Under the pieces are notes generated by a model that was not told the DNA's origin, made no database searches, and worked only from the letters and a program-made list of their open reading frames with translations. A program made the translations under genes and the position numbers. This document shows, one piece after another, positions 33,410-43,429 of a stretch of 64,000 nucleotides of DNA. The stretch is from Roridomyces roridus (taxonomy: Eukaryota; Basidiomycota; Agaricomycetes; Agaricales; Mycenaceae): contig JARKIF010000049.1 in the NCBI GenBank assembly GCA_029378245.1, forward strand, positions 1 through 64,000, read 5' to 3'. Within the stretch, counting starts at the first letter, position 1, and the number at the start of each line of letters is the position of its first letter.

Positions 33410-34525
33410 ATGTCCCATCACGGCAGCCCCATCCCCTATGACCAGCCTCAGGCTGGTTATTCGTACCCTCCCCAACAAATCTACCCCTCCCGCCCTCCTA
33501 CCCGTTCTCCCCCTCGCCCCCTTCCCACACGACCCGACTCACAACCCCCCGCCCAGCCTGGCCTGACTGAGTTACTTCAGGCCCTCCCCCCACGCCCGGC
33601 ACCAGCAAGAATGACGCTGGCCCGGCTTCCCCCGCCGTTTGACGGCAATGACAAATCCAAGTGGGAAACTTGGATCGACAGTGTCACGACCTACCTTGTG
33701 GCATACGAACACGATTTTAATACGGATCATAGACGTATTTTCTTCGTGCTCTCGTTGCTGGGCGACGAGAAGAGTTCTCCGTGTCCGGCCGCCAACTGGT
33801 CACGGAACTGGAAGGCGAAGCACTTACGCCTTGGTCAACTCCGTCCCTCCTTCGAGGAGTTTATGACGGAGTTGGAGTCGACGTTCGCGGATCAGAATGT
33901 CAAGGAGACGGCGCTGTTGCGCCTGATGAACACTCGGCAGGGTAGCTCCACCCTGGCCGACTTCCTTCAGTCGTTCGAGCTGAACGCTGAGCAGGCGGGC
34001 TACGCGCCTGGAAACGAGCTCCATGACACGTTCTTGTGTCAGGCGCTGGAAATCCTGGTCTCGGACCAGGTACGCAAACAGCTTTATGCTGGTGGCGTTG
34101 CGATCCCGGGGACGTACCCGGGATTGAAAAGCCGGTTGATGACAATCAACGGCATCATTGAGCGCGGGAAGCTCATCAACTCTCGCTGGGGAGCGGGAGG
34201 TGGAATGTTTTGGACGCCGGCGCAGCAGCAGCCGCCGCCCAAATTCCCCAAGGCCACGGCACTGGTGCCGCCGCCAAGGCCCCAGGGGACAGCCCCCCAT
34301 CTGGCCACCCGGGTCACTCCTGGAAACCCGGCGCCAATGGACGTCGATCGAACGCGGCAGGCCGTGTTCAAGTGTTACAACTGTGGCAAGGAGGGCCACA
34401 TGAAACGGGAGTGCCCGGAGCCTCCCAAGAGGAAATTTAATATCCGGTCGATCAAGACCGAGGACTACACGCAGGAGGACCTGCAGGCTCTCGCGACCAT
34501 ACTCCGCGAGAAGGGTTTTTGTTAG
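33410..34525 (+). CDS. gag: Gypsy gag with CCHC zinc knuckle
   Basis: First plausible ATG at 33410 (MSHHGSPIPYDQPQ); 371 residues. Proline-rich start, capsid-like helical region (RLPPPFDGNDKSKWETWIDS, then LMNTRQGSSTLADFLQSFEL) and a nucleic-acid-binding knuckle CYNCGKEGHMKREC near residues 323-336. Ends at TAG 34523-34525, immediately after the slippery heptamer GGGTTTT. Confidence 0.88.
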   Translation: MSHHGSPIPYDQPQAGYSYPPQQIYPSRPPTRSPPRPLPTRPDSQPPAQPGLTELLQALPPRPAPARMTLARLPPPFDGNDKSKWETWIDSVTTYLVAYEHDFNTDHRRIFFVLSLLGDEKSSPCPAANWSRNWKAKHLRLGQLRPSFEEFMTELESTFADQNVKETALLRLMNTRQGSSTLADFLQSFELNAEQAGYAPGNELHDTFLCQALEILVSDQVRKQLYAGGVAIPGTYPGLKSRLMTINGIIERGKLINSRWGAGGGMFWTPAQQQPPPKFPKATALVPPPRPQGTAPHLATRVTPGNPAPMDVDRTRQAVFKCYNCGKEGHMKRECPEPPKRKFNIRSIKTEDYTQEDLQALATILREKGFC

Positions 34526-34557
34526 GGCGCCCGGTCAAGGCCGAACCGGTGTGCCCT
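34513..34557 (+). promoter_or_regulatory. Predicted -1 ribosomal frameshift signal at the gag-pol junction
   Basis: In gag frame the last codons are AAG GGT TTT TGT TAG. G GGT TTT (34513-34519) is a canonical X XXY YYZ slippery site, and a -1 shift leads directly into the pol frame. Four bases later a hairpin can form: AGGGC (34524-34528) with GCCCT (34553-34557), and CCGGT (34531-34535) with ACCGG (34545-34549). Seen directly; activity inferred. Confidence 0.7.
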
Positions 34558-37500
34558 CCTGTATCTATTATCCATGGACAATTCACACCGCTAGAGGTGG
34601 TTACGGACAGCATGAACAATATGCAAAATAGTGTACCTGTAAATTATGTAGAAAAAACTAGCCTACAACGTAGTATACAAGAATTTCTTGTAGGCGAAGT
34701 ACAAAAGCCAAAAAAAATACGTATCTTGGAGAATCAGAATCGGAAACGTAACTTAAAGAATCAACGCATGGATGCAGAGAACAAGCGCTGGAGCGCTTTT
34801 AAAAAGGCCCCTGGAACCCAAACCAGTGAGAAAAATAGTGAGAAGAAAAAGGGCGGCGATGCCGCGGAGGCTCAATCCTCGAAAGAGGAGGTAGCGCCTA
34901 AGCACACACGGGTGCCGTTCGGTCTCAAGAAGAAAGAGGCCGCCCAATGGCTAGCACGCCGTGCTATGGGAGAAACGGAACAACGCCTAGCTCAGGAGCT
35001 GCGTGAGTTCCAACGGCAACGTGTCCACCATGAGATGTTGGTGGCAGTCCAGCTGGAAGCACTGGACATGGGGAAAACACGTTCCATTCGTGCGTTGTTG
35101 GACAACGGGTGTACCACCACGTGCATGGACAGGGACTATGCCAAGGCCGAAGGTTTCGAGCTTAAAAAACTCGACATGCCGATTGTGGCCAGGAATGCCG
35201 ACGGGACCGAGAACACCAAAGGCAAGATCACTCATTACGTAGAGATGATCATGTCTATCGGCCCACATGTCGAAAGACAAAAGTTCCTGATCACGGGCTT
35301 AGGCAAAGCACGTGTGTTTATTGGGTACGACTGGTTGTTTAAACACAACCCGGAGATCAACTGGCGGGACCAGACCATGAAGTTCAGCCGATGTCCGGCT
35401 GAGTGTGGCATGACCGGACTGGAAGCCGGAAAAGGTGTCACACGGGAGGAAGCGGTGGAAGAAGGCGAGTCGATCCTACTGGTCAACTTTGCGCCTGTTG
35501 TGGAGCTGCGGAGCAAGGCAACGCAGGCACAGCAGATGGCCGAACAGGCTTCGGCAGAAAAAGAGAAATTGACGGAAGACAAGACCCCGGAGCAATACCG
35601 GGAGTACGTCAAGGTTTTCGCAAAAGAGTCTTTTGACTCATTGCCGGAGAAACGGCCTTGGGACCATGCGATCGAGTTAAAGCCCGGATCAAAGGCTGTC
35701 GATTGCAAGATCTATCCACTCTCGTTGGGTGAACAAGAAAAGCTGAACGAGTTTCTTGAAGAGAATCTCAAGAGTGGACGGATCAGACCATCCAAGTCGC
35801 CGATGGCCTCGGCATTTTTCTTTATTAAAAAGAAGGATGGGTCCCTTCGACCGGTACAGGATTACCGGAAGCTCAACGAGATGACGGTGAAGAACAAGTA
35901 CCCGTTGCCTCTAATCTCGGAGCTGGTCAACAAACTCCGAGGAGCACGATTCTTCTCCAAGCTTGACATACGTTGGGGTTACAACAATGTACGGATCAAG
36001 GAAGGAGACGAGTGGAAAGCGGCTTTTCGGACCAATCGGGGATTGTTCGAGCCGCTTGTCATGTTCTTTGGGTTGACCAACTCACCGGCCACGTTCCAAA
36101 CGATGATGAACGACATTCTTCGGGATCTCATCAACGAGGGCCACGTGATTGTCTACCTGGATGACATCTTAATTTACACGGACTCCCTGGAGGAGCATAG
36201 ACGGATTGTGTCACGCGTCCTGGAGACGTTAGAAAAGAATAAATTATTCTTGAAACCCGAGAAATGTGAATTCGAGAAGACGGAGATCGAATACCTCGGG
36301 GTAATTATTTCCCACAACTCCATGCGGATGGACCCGGTGAAAATCAAAGGGATCATGGAGTGGCCCATGCCAAAGAACGTCAAGCAAGTGCAGGCGTTCC
36401 TGGGCTTTGTTAACTTTTATCGGCGATTTGTCCGCGGCTTTGCCGACATCGCCAGGCCCCTCACTAAGCTGACGGGGAAGGTTGCGTGGTCCTGGGGACC
36501 GGAACAGGAGGCGGCGATCAACAAGTTGAAGGAACGGATCGCAGAGGATGTCGTATTGGCTTTGCCAACGGACGACGGGGAATATCGGCTTGAGGCCGAT
36601 GCGTCGGACGGAGCGGTTGGAGCAGTGCTCAGCCAGCTCCAAGAAGGAGTATGGAGGCCTGTTGCTTTCATGTCTCACGGCATGAGCGACACCGAGAGGA
36701 ATTACGAGATCTATGACAAGGAGATGCTCGCAATTATGCTCGCTCTTGATGAGTGGAGGCAGTTCCTACTCGGTGCAAGGCACACGTTCGAGGTTCTGAC
36801 GGATCACAAGAACCTCCAATACTTCAAAAAGCCGCAGAAGATCAATCGTAGGCAGGCACGATGGATCATCGAGTTGTCGCAGTACGACTTCTCGTTACGG
36901 CACCGGCCCGGAGCTTTGAACAAGCAGGCCGACTTGTTATCCCGCAGGGCGGATCATGACCAGGGAAAAGAAGACAACCAGGAAATTGTCTTACTTAAGC
37001 CCGAGTACTTCCGAGCACAGGAAATCATGCTCGAAGGCGTCGAGAAGGATCTCCTGGAAGAGATCCGAGCGGAACGCAAGAGGGACGGCAGCGTGAGGTC
37101 TGCCTTACTAAAGAAGCTCCCTAGATGGGAGGAGGAGGACGGCATTGTTTACTACAATGGCCTTATTTACGTTCCGCATAACACGGAACTTAGAAATAAA
37201 ATTATTGGACTCCATCACGATCCGGCGATCGTGGGACACCCCGGAGGGAACCGGACACAGGAACTCGTTGAACGAAATTACTGGTGGCCGAAGCTCGGCA
37301 ACAACGTTTCCGAGTATGTAAAGTCGTGCGAAGCGTGTCAGAGGTCACGAGTTCTTCGGCACAAGCAGGGCAAGCTGAACCCGCACAAGATTGCGGAAGG
37401 ACCCTGGCAGATCATTTCGATGGACTTGATCGGACCGTTACCAATTAGCAACGGTCACAATGCGATTCAAGTCTGGGTGGACACTTTTAGCAAGATGATT

Positions 37501-38007
37501 CACGTGGAGCCCACGACCATGGAAATCACGGCTGAAGGAGTTGCGCGTTTGACACGCGACCGTGTGATTAGATATCATGGGGTACCCCGAAAGATCATCT
37601 CGGATCGGGATCCGAGATATGTAGGAGGCTTTATGAGGGAGCTCAATAAGATCCTGGGGATCGAAATGAACCCGAGTACGGCACACCATCCGATAACCGA
37701 CGGGCAGACGGAACGGATGAACCAGGAGATCGAGAAATATCTCCGCATATTTATCAATTATCACCAGACGGACTGGGCCGAGTGGCTCTCCCTGGCGGAG
37801 TTCTGTTACAACGACAAGGCCAGTTCAGCAACAAAGGCCTCGCCGTTCTATTTAAATACCGGCTATCACCCTTGGAAAGGGATCGAGAACGCCGTGGAGA
37901 CGAGGAACGAGGCGGCCGACGAGTTCGGCAAGAAAATGAAAAAGATCCGCGATGAGGCGACCGCGGCATTAGAAAAAAACACAGAAAACGATGGAAAAAA
38001 CATATAA
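34519..38007 (+). CDS. pol: Gypsy pol: protease, reverse transcriptase, RNase H, integrase
   Basis: Expressed by -1 shift from gag. Protease-like segment ALLDNGCTTTCMDRDYAK has DNG where D-S/T-G is usual. RT: FFSKLDIRWGYNNVRIKEGD, VIVYLDDILIYTDS (catalytic YLDD). RNase H: EADASDGAVGAVLSQ, YEIYDKEMLAI. Integrase: HH...CC zinc motif (LHHDPAIVGHPG to CEACQRSR), D-D-E in SMDLIGPL, ISDRDPRYVGG and TDGQTERMNQEIEKY. Ends at TAA 38005-38007, just after A-rich runs. The chromodomain that should follow is in the +1 frame. Confidence 0.9.
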   Translation: MLGRPVKAEPVCPPVSIIHGQFTPLEVVTDSMNNMQNSVPVNYVEKTSLQRSIQEFLVGEVQKPKKIRILENQNRKRNLKNQRMDAENKRWSAFKKAPGTQTSEKNSEKKKGGDAAEAQSSKEEVAPKHTRVPFGLKKKEAAQWLARRAMGETEQRLAQELREFQRQRVHHEMLVAVQLEALDMGKTRSIRALLDNGCTTTCMDRDYAKAEGFELKKLDMPIVARNADGTENTKGKITHYVEMIMSIGPHVERQKFLITGLGKARVFIGYDWLFKHNPEINWRDQTMKFSRCPAECGMTGLEAGKGVTREEAVEEGESILLVNFAPVVELRSKATQAQQMAEQASAEKEKLTEDKTPEQYREYVKVFAKESFDSLPEKRPWDHAIELKPGSKAVDCKIYPLSLGEQEKLNEFLEENLKSGRIRPSKSPMASAFFFIKKKDGSLRPVQDYRKLNEMTVKNKYPLPLISELVNKLRGARFFSKLDIRWGYNNVRIKEGDEWKAAFRTNRGLFEPLVMFFGLTNSPATFQTMMNDILRDLINEGHVIVYLDDILIYTDSLEEHRRIVSRVLETLEKNKLFLKPEKCEFEKTEIEYLGVIISHNSMRMDPVKIKGIMEWPMPKNVKQVQAFLGFVNFYRRFVRGFADIARPLTKLTGKVAWSWGPEQEAAINKLKERIAEDVVLALPTDDGEYRLEADASDGAVGAVLSQLQEGVWRPVAFMSHGMSDTERNYEIYDKEMLAIMLALDEWRQFLLGARHTFEVLTDHKNLQYFKKPQKINRRQARWIIELSQYDFSLRHRPGALNKQADLLSRRADHDQGKEDNQEIVLLKPEYFRAQEIMLEGVEKDLLEEIRAERKRDGSVRSALLKKLPRWEEEDGIVYYNGLIYVPHNTELRNKIIGLHHDPAIVGHPGGNRTQELVERNYWWPKLGNNVSEYVKSCEACQRSRVLRHKQGKLNPHKIAEGPWQIISMDLIGPLPISNGHNAIQVWVDTFSKMIHVEPTTMEITAEGVARLTRDRVIRYHGVPRKIISDRDPRYVGGFMRELNKILGIEMNPSTAHHPITDGQTERMNQEIEKYLRIFINYHQTDWAEWLSLAEFCYNDKASSATKASPFYLNTGYHPWKGIENAVETRNEAADEFGKKMKKIRDEATAALEKNTENDGKNI

Positions 38008-38752
38008 TCTACGACGGCGACCAGCGTCGGTATTTAAAAAGGGAGACAAGGTCTGGATTGAGGCGACGAATATCCAGACGGATAGACCCTCAAAGAAGCT
38101 GGGAGATAGGAGGCTCGGGCCGTACGAGGTCCTGGAGAAAGTCGGAGCGTCATCCTATAGGTTGAAATTGCCGAGCACGGACAAGTCACATCCGGTGTTC
38201 AACGAGGCGATTCTCACACCATATACGGAACCACCCGAGAATCGAAGGGAGAAGCGGCCGCCGCCGAAAATCATATCCGGCGAAGAGGAGTACGAGGTGG
38301 AGGAGATACTGAAACACCGCAAGATGGGACGCGGGTTTCAATATTTAATAAAGTGGAAGAATTATCCGATGGGAGAAAGGACGTGGGAACCATCGCGTAA
38401 CTTGACGCATGTGAAGAAGCTGTTGGATAAATATAACAGGGAACACAGCATTGACGTCAGGGCGCTACCCACGCTCCCGGCTGGATTTTGGGACGGCGAA
38501 TGCAAAAGATTCGTCCCAAAGATGGAATTCCAACCATATTTAAAGAAGAAATTATTTATTCACGATGAAAATCGTTTTGTCGACATCGACGAGGACGTCG
38601 ATCCTAGAGAGGGGGTAATGTCACGCGCTGATCTATTTGCGCACGTGACAACGCCAAACAAACCAGATAAGCATTGGCGCCGTACAGCGCTAAAGTCCTG
38701 GGAACCCCGTCTCGATCGGATTGAGGAAGAAGCCGAGGAAGACATTATTTAA
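37991..38752 (+). CDS. Gypsy pol tail with chromodomain (offset frame)
   Basis: Starts near MEKTYNLRRRPA, continues with the integrase C-terminal GDKVWIEATNI / LGPYEVLEKVG module, then chromodomain YEVEEILKHRKM, FQYLIKWKNYP and ERTWEPSRNL. Chromoviruses use this to target heterochromatin. The frame is +1 relative to pol and overlaps it by 17 bp around the runs AAAAAAAC and GGAAAAAAC. A 1-base indel (or homopolymer error) or +1 frameshifting is needed to join them. It reads into the 3' LTR before stopping. Confidence 0.85.
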   Translation: MEKTYNLRRRPASVFKKGDKVWIEATNIQTDRPSKKLGDRRLGPYEVLEKVGASSYRLKLPSTDKSHPVFNEAILTPYTEPPENRREKRPPPKIISGEEEYEVEEILKHRKMGRGFQYLIKWKNYPMGERTWEPSRNLTHVKKLLDKYNREHSIDVRALPTLPAGFWDGECKRFVPKMEFQPYLKKKLFIHDENRFVDIDEDVDPREGVMSRADLFAHVTTPNKPDKHWRRTALKSWEPRLDRIEEEAEEDII

Positions 38753-39093
38753 AGCCGTGGGACAGTTTCATATTTATGAACGACAGCGTGGATGAGGGAA
38801 GGAGTTTTCGATCAGTGAACTGTCAGATCATGACAGGCTTCTATGATGAACACGGTGTAGACATGACAATAGGAGACGACAACGGTGCAGGACAATAGTG
38901 CATGTCGGAAGCCAGGACAATTAGTGTAGCATCGTAGATCTATTCCTCATAGTATAAAAGCAGTAGCTAGTCGTCGTATTCTGTACCCTCTCCTAGACTT
39001 TTATTCAGTTCATTTTACGAGCTTTAGTAGCGCACTACCCAATCCACAGCATCTTACCGCTGTTGGACGCGTGAAACAAGTCTTGTCGTGACA
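38619..39093 (+). repeat. Gypsy 3' LTR
   Basis: 475 bp, one visible difference from the 5' LTR. Followed by the TCCAC duplication. Confidence 0.9.
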
Positions 39094-39098
39094 TCCAC

Positions 39099-39900
39099 AG
39101 CCAGGAAGTCTGTATTCCAGGTCACCAACTCACCTCAGTCTTCTGGTATAGAGTCTGTGGTGCACCTCAAACAAGATCAGTCTCCTTGGAATATGAAGTG
39201 GAGGCACGTCTGCCCTTGATTGGCTTTCATCTCTCACTAAGCCCATCCCTGAGTGCTCTTCTGTTGGTGCATAATACTGTTGGACTCATGGGGTCACATC
39301 ATGGGAGCTAAGATGGCCAGACTCATGTCTCTATTGTAGTGTAGTAGTAAGCTTCCCCCTTTGTGTTGTTGGTACCTTTTGCAAGAGGTCACTCATTCGA
39401 CTCCCCTTTGAAACATCATTTAATTATCCTGGTAATTTAAATACAATAGCCTTAGCCACTGAGATCCCAATCACTTCTGTAAGTTCCTGTCAGTCATTGA
39501 TTATCAGCTGTGCCTGACTGTTCCTGATCAACAATCAGTGAGCAGGGCTGATGGTAAATGTTTTGCTCCCACTGAGATGCAATGTCCCCCCCCTCTGCTT
39601 CATTCTTCATTTCTGCTCTGTTGGCAAGGTTCAACCAATGCCAATATCCACTCCAAAAGTGCCAAAAGTTTTGGTATTTTTGTTGGGACTAACATATTCT
39701 TGCTCATTCTTTGGATATTCAGCTATTCTCAATATTTTTGGCAAATTTTGGCAAAATGTGCCAAAAATACCTGGGGAGGTGTTTCCTGATGTGGATGCAA
39801 CCACCGTCCACCCGCGACTGACGCCTAAGCTCCATGTCATTCGGGTCATCCCTCCTGGGCATGGACTCGTCTCGAGTATTTTAGAGTCCTGGAAGAATTA
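39099..39900. other. Non-coding, AT-rich flank
   Basis: No protein-like gene. Contains runs such as ggcaaattttggcaaaatgtgccaaaaatacc (39747-39778) that echo the words in the left gypsy flank, so the element may have landed in an older repeat. Confidence 0.45.
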
Positions 39901-39903
39901 GTC

Positions 39904-40715
39904 TTATGACAGACATTTCAGCGGAAGAGATCCGCAAGAGAGACACACCCCAACGCTGCCATCTCCTCTTGCGACAACGGCTGCACGTTCCTGGTGTCCG
40001 TCACGAACTGCTTCGTGAACCAGTGCTTCCCTCCGGCGTCCAACAAAGCGGTGTAAACCAGACCAACGCCCAGGCCCACCCACAACTTGAAGGATGGGAA
40101 CCACTCGGGGTGTTGAACGGCATCGACATCGAGCAAGACCCAACTCTCTGGAACAGCATCCTCCGTGGGGCCGTCACCCATGTAATAGCTCTCGTAGGGT
40201 TCTCGAGACACTTGAACACCTGACTCGAAGAAGTAGTAGATGACCTGGGGCTCGGGGACGAAGAACACGGGTTGGCCGCAAGCAAGGAGGTGGAGGAGGA
40301 GATAGCTTGCGCCGACGCTCTTGCCTAAGACCTTGTGTGTATGAGCGCAAAGTTGAAGGAGAAGAAGGTGGTTGTGTACTCGCCAATCCCGCGTTCTCCG
40401 GTGACATAGAAACGAGATCTCTCATTCGAGGTAAGATCGGCGTACGATGAGAGTGTCCAATGAGGCCAGTCGATCAACTCGTAGGCCCGGATGTTTCGCC
40501 AATTGTACTAGTAGTCAATTGTGGACGATGTTCCGAGTTTGTGGTGTAGCTCTGGATGTATGGAGTCATACCGCGACCCTCGGGTCCATGCAGAATGGGC
40601 CAGGTGGCCGGTCTCCAGTTGGCCAAAGCAGCTTTTGAAGTATGGAAAACGGCTCGCTTGGGCTCAGGCACGTAAAGTTGAATAGGGTAGCAGCCGCGTC
40701 CGCCTTGGAGGCCAT
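39904..40715 (-). pseudogene. CR-D: decayed short CR copy
   Basis: Start MASKADAAATLFNF at 40715. The header resembles CR-B (SEPFSILQKLLWPTGDRPP, then GMTPYIQSYTTNSEH) but changes frame at least twice between 40440 and 40600. Walker A GERGIGKS is split by an intron with a GC donor (gcgagt). The NTPase exon is open (VGASYLLLHLLACGQPVFF, SWVLLDVDAVQHPEW, KQFVTDTRNVQPLSQEEM), and exon 3 would end after about 14 residues (GTLKYSRRVHAQEG). Same short architecture as CR-B and CR-E. Divergent from CR-E with 80 bp between starts. Confidence 0.7.
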
Positions 40716-40795
40716 GAGAGGATCAAAGTTGACGCGGAGTGACCCCACTGATGATCTGGTCTTTGGTGTAAACCGACACCTGGAGTTTTCCTGTC

Positions 40796-41634
40796 ATGGC
40801 CAACAATGCGCCTCTGCCCGACTTTGTTCGTTTGGGCCCGACCAAACCGTTCTCAGTGCTCCACAAGCTACTTTGGCCGACTTCAGACCAGCGCGATCCC
40901 ATTCAACTTGAAGATGTCAGTGTGCCTGGGCGTCTGGCCACATTCATTCGAGAGTGGACTGCCAGCCCGGGCGGCCAGGATCCGCCGCCAAAGATTTGCT
41001 ACATTGACCTCGAGAAGAATCCGAGCTTGGCCGTCGATCAACTGGCGTGCCTTGACGTGCTCATTGTGCGGCAGGACTACGTCGATGTGTTGGCGCAAAA
41101 CCCGCCAGGTCGGGAATACCTTACTGGGGAGCGTGGAACCGGCGAGTACCCAACCTCTGCCCTTGTTATTGCTCTCATATCAAAGTCGATTGGATAGGCA
41201 AGAGTGTCGGCGCCTTCTACTTCCTCTTTCACTTCTTCGCTTGTGGCCAACCAGTCTTCTTCACACCCAACACCAATGCTGGGATCTACTACTTTTCCGA
41301 ATCCGGTGTCGACTTCCTGCAAAATGAGGGTATGACCATGGATCGACGACCAATCACAGACGCTGTTCGCGGGAGCTGGACCATAATAAACGATCCAACA
41401 TGGAAACCGGGAAGTTGGTGGGTGGAAGCGGCTCTTGGTGGGATATGGACTGCGCCTCCAGAGGACGCCTGGCTATTGTGGCAGTTGACGAAGCAGCTGG
41501 TAGCCGATATTCGGGAAATGAAGCCTTGGTCGCCCGAAGAAACTGTGGCCTTGAAGTGCGTCGCTTCTTACTTCGAGACTTTTTGTGCTTAATTTTACTG
41601 ACGCTGGTTCAGGATGCTAAAGCGACCTTTATAA
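40796..41634 (+). CDS. CR-E: intact short CR-family NTPase
   Basis: Three exons (40796-41141, 41198-41555, 41613-41634), 241 residues. Start MANNAPLPDFVRLGP. Header with TKPFSVLHKLLWPTSDQ and CYIDLEKNPSLAVDQLACLD; Walker A GERGTGKS with Thr in the loop, split by an intron with GC donor gcgagt; SVGAFYFLFHFFACGQPVFF; SWTIINDPTW at the Walker B position, where the usual acidic residue is less clear (IIND); REMKPWSPEETVALK. Exon 3 adds only MLKRPL. Exon 1 is exactly as long as in CR-B (346 nt). Nuclease-like half absent. Confidence 0.65.
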
Positions 41635-41639
41635 CGCCC

Positions 41640-41960
41640 ACTTGCCGTGCTGTGCGGCCTCTTCGGCGATGGGTGGCCTCAAGTCTAAAAGAAACTGGCC
41701 CTAGCCCTGGGAAATCGAACCTCTTATCCATTCAAGCGTATCTCTCTTTACCTAACGTCATATGTATGAATTTGTACTTGGGACGTCTTCCAATCGAGGT
41801 CCCTTCCCCGCGACACTTTCCTACTCGCTTGCCAACACACCTCGCACATCACGAAGACTGCTTCAGAATCCTGGACGGTTCGACCAGCGTCAGCAAGCAC
41901 GGAAGTCTACGACCACAGAAAGAGACACACTTGAAAACTGCAGTTTCTTCTCCTGACCAC
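41640..41960. other. Spacer between convergent CR-E and CR-F
   Basis: Nothing recognised except sequence similar to CR-F 3' region near 41925-41960. Confidence 0.4.
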
Positions 41961-42305
41961 GGCTTCATCTTTCAGGTACTGGCTTTCAGCTGCTTCGTGA
42001 ACCACTCGAGATGCTTCGGTTCGGGCGGCGGCGCAGTCCATATCCCGCCCACAGTCGCTTCGATCCACCAAATTCCCGGCAACCACGTCGGATCGTTGAT
42101 TATGGCCCAGCTCTTCCGAGCTGCATCAATGTTCTCTCGTCTGTGCATGGTCATGCCTTCCTCTTTCACAAAGTCGACGCCAGCTCCAGAAAAGTAGTAG
42201 ATGCCACTCTTGGTGTTGGGATAGAAGAAGACTGATTGGCCAGCGGCGAGGAGGCGAAAGAGAAAGTAGAACGCCCCCACACTTTTGCCTGCCCGATTGA
42301 TAGTA

Positions 42306-42915
42306 GTGATGTTCAGGGCCGGGCTTGAGCCCGAAAGCCCGACCAAGCCCGGCCCGGGCTTCATCAAGCCCAGCCTGGCCCGACATCAGGCTTGACAGGG
42401 CCCAGGGCTCGGCCTTGGGAAATCTCAGGCCCGCTGAAGCCCGCCAGGCCCGGGCTCGGCTGTGTATCAGGTAGGCCGAATCACCGGCGCTCGGCAAGCT
42501 CTCCGGCGCCTGGTTATCACTTGCCGAGTGTCATTTGCTGCCGAACAGGTGAGTTGACTCACCCATATTCAGAATATTCTCTGATCTGCTCCAAGATCAG
42601 GCTTCGGCTCCTGCCGGCATGACTCCGCGCACGGGAAGAGTGCATGTTTTGCCTGATCCAGCCTTTATCTTGCAATGCAAGTTGAATCAGCCACAGGCAA
42701 TGCAAGAGATACATTTACACCCAATCTTTAAGCAAGTCTCCTAGTAGAAAAAAAAAAAACTTGTACCAAGCCCAGGCTCGAGCCCGGGCTTGAGGCTTGG
42801 GCCGGGTTTGATGCGGGCTCGGGCTTGGGCTCGGGCTCGGCAAATGTCAAGCCCAAGCCTGCCAAAGCCCAGCCCAAGCCTGGGCTTTTAGGCCCAGCCC
42901 GGCCCTGAATATCAC
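42306..42915. mobile_element. 610-bp TA-flanked MITE in the Walker A intron of CR-F
   Basis: Inverted termini GTGATGTTCAGGGCCGGGCT (42306) and the complement of GTGATATTCAGGGCCGGGCT ending at 42915, flanked by TA (42304-42305, 42916-42917). Subterminal arrays of gcccgggctt words on both sides. Confidence 0.8.
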
Positions 42916-43086
42916 TAATTGATAGGTCCAGTGAAAGCAACAGAAGGAGATCGGGAACTCACCAATTCCAGACTCCCCAATAACATAGTTACGACTGTAC
43001 CGTGGCTTTCCGTCAACCGTATTCGACCACCGAGTCTTGGCCATGAAGTCGACGTAGTCCTGCCGGACGATGAGCATGTCCAACGA

Positions 43087-43429
43087 CATCAGACTTTTGA
43101 CATGAAACTTGTGAGCTTGTACAAGCTCATTCAAGCTCACAAGCTTCTGCCAAATTGCCACAAGCTCACAAGCTCACAAGCCAGGTCTCGAAATCCACAA
43201 GGTCTGCCGTTCGACTCCTGGAAAGTGCAATTTTTTATTTATTCTTGGCCGCTCCTGTGTTTACCTTTGTGCTCAGTGGACTCGAGGGCTGTCCTGCTGT
43301 TTACAGAATTATTCCTGAGCTGAAATTTGGTTTTTTCAGATGCATTGTTCATTGGAATCGAGCTTGCGAGCTTGTGCGGCAAGCTGCCAAGCCCCACAAG
43401 TCCACAAGATGATTGTCAAAACACTGATG
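43087..43429. mobile_element. 343-bp MITE with CATCAG ends and 3-bp duplication in CR-F
   Basis: Inverted termini CATCAGACTTTTGACATGAA and CATCAGTGTTTTGACAATCA (complement), followed by cttgtgagcttgt repeats at both ends. The flanks share CGA (43084-43086, 43430-43432). Removing it restores the tccaacgaggcaagt sequence seen in paralogues. Confidence 0.8.

Larger units (their letters stand above)
32434..39093 (+). mobile_element. Ty3/gypsy chromovirus LTR retrotransposon, nearly intact
   Basis: 6660 bp. Two 475-bp LTRs (TGTCACG...GTGACA) differ by one base that I can see (cat/cgt at 32798 vs 38983), with a perfect 5-bp duplication TCCAC (32429-32433, 39094-39098). Internal gag, protease, RT, RNase H, integrase, chromodomain. 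Polypurine tract gagagagggggtaa just before the 3' LTR. Recent insertion. Confidence 0.93.

Noticed and set aside
37965..38000. AAAAAAC words as a -1 slippery site between pol and chromodomain
   Set aside because: The chromodomain is in the +1 frame, so a -1 shift would lead to the wrong frame.
42298..42923. 8-bp target duplication gtgatgtt / aatatcac around the CR-F MITE
   Set aside because: The two are inverted, not direct, repeats; they belong to the TIR, and the real flank duplication is TA.
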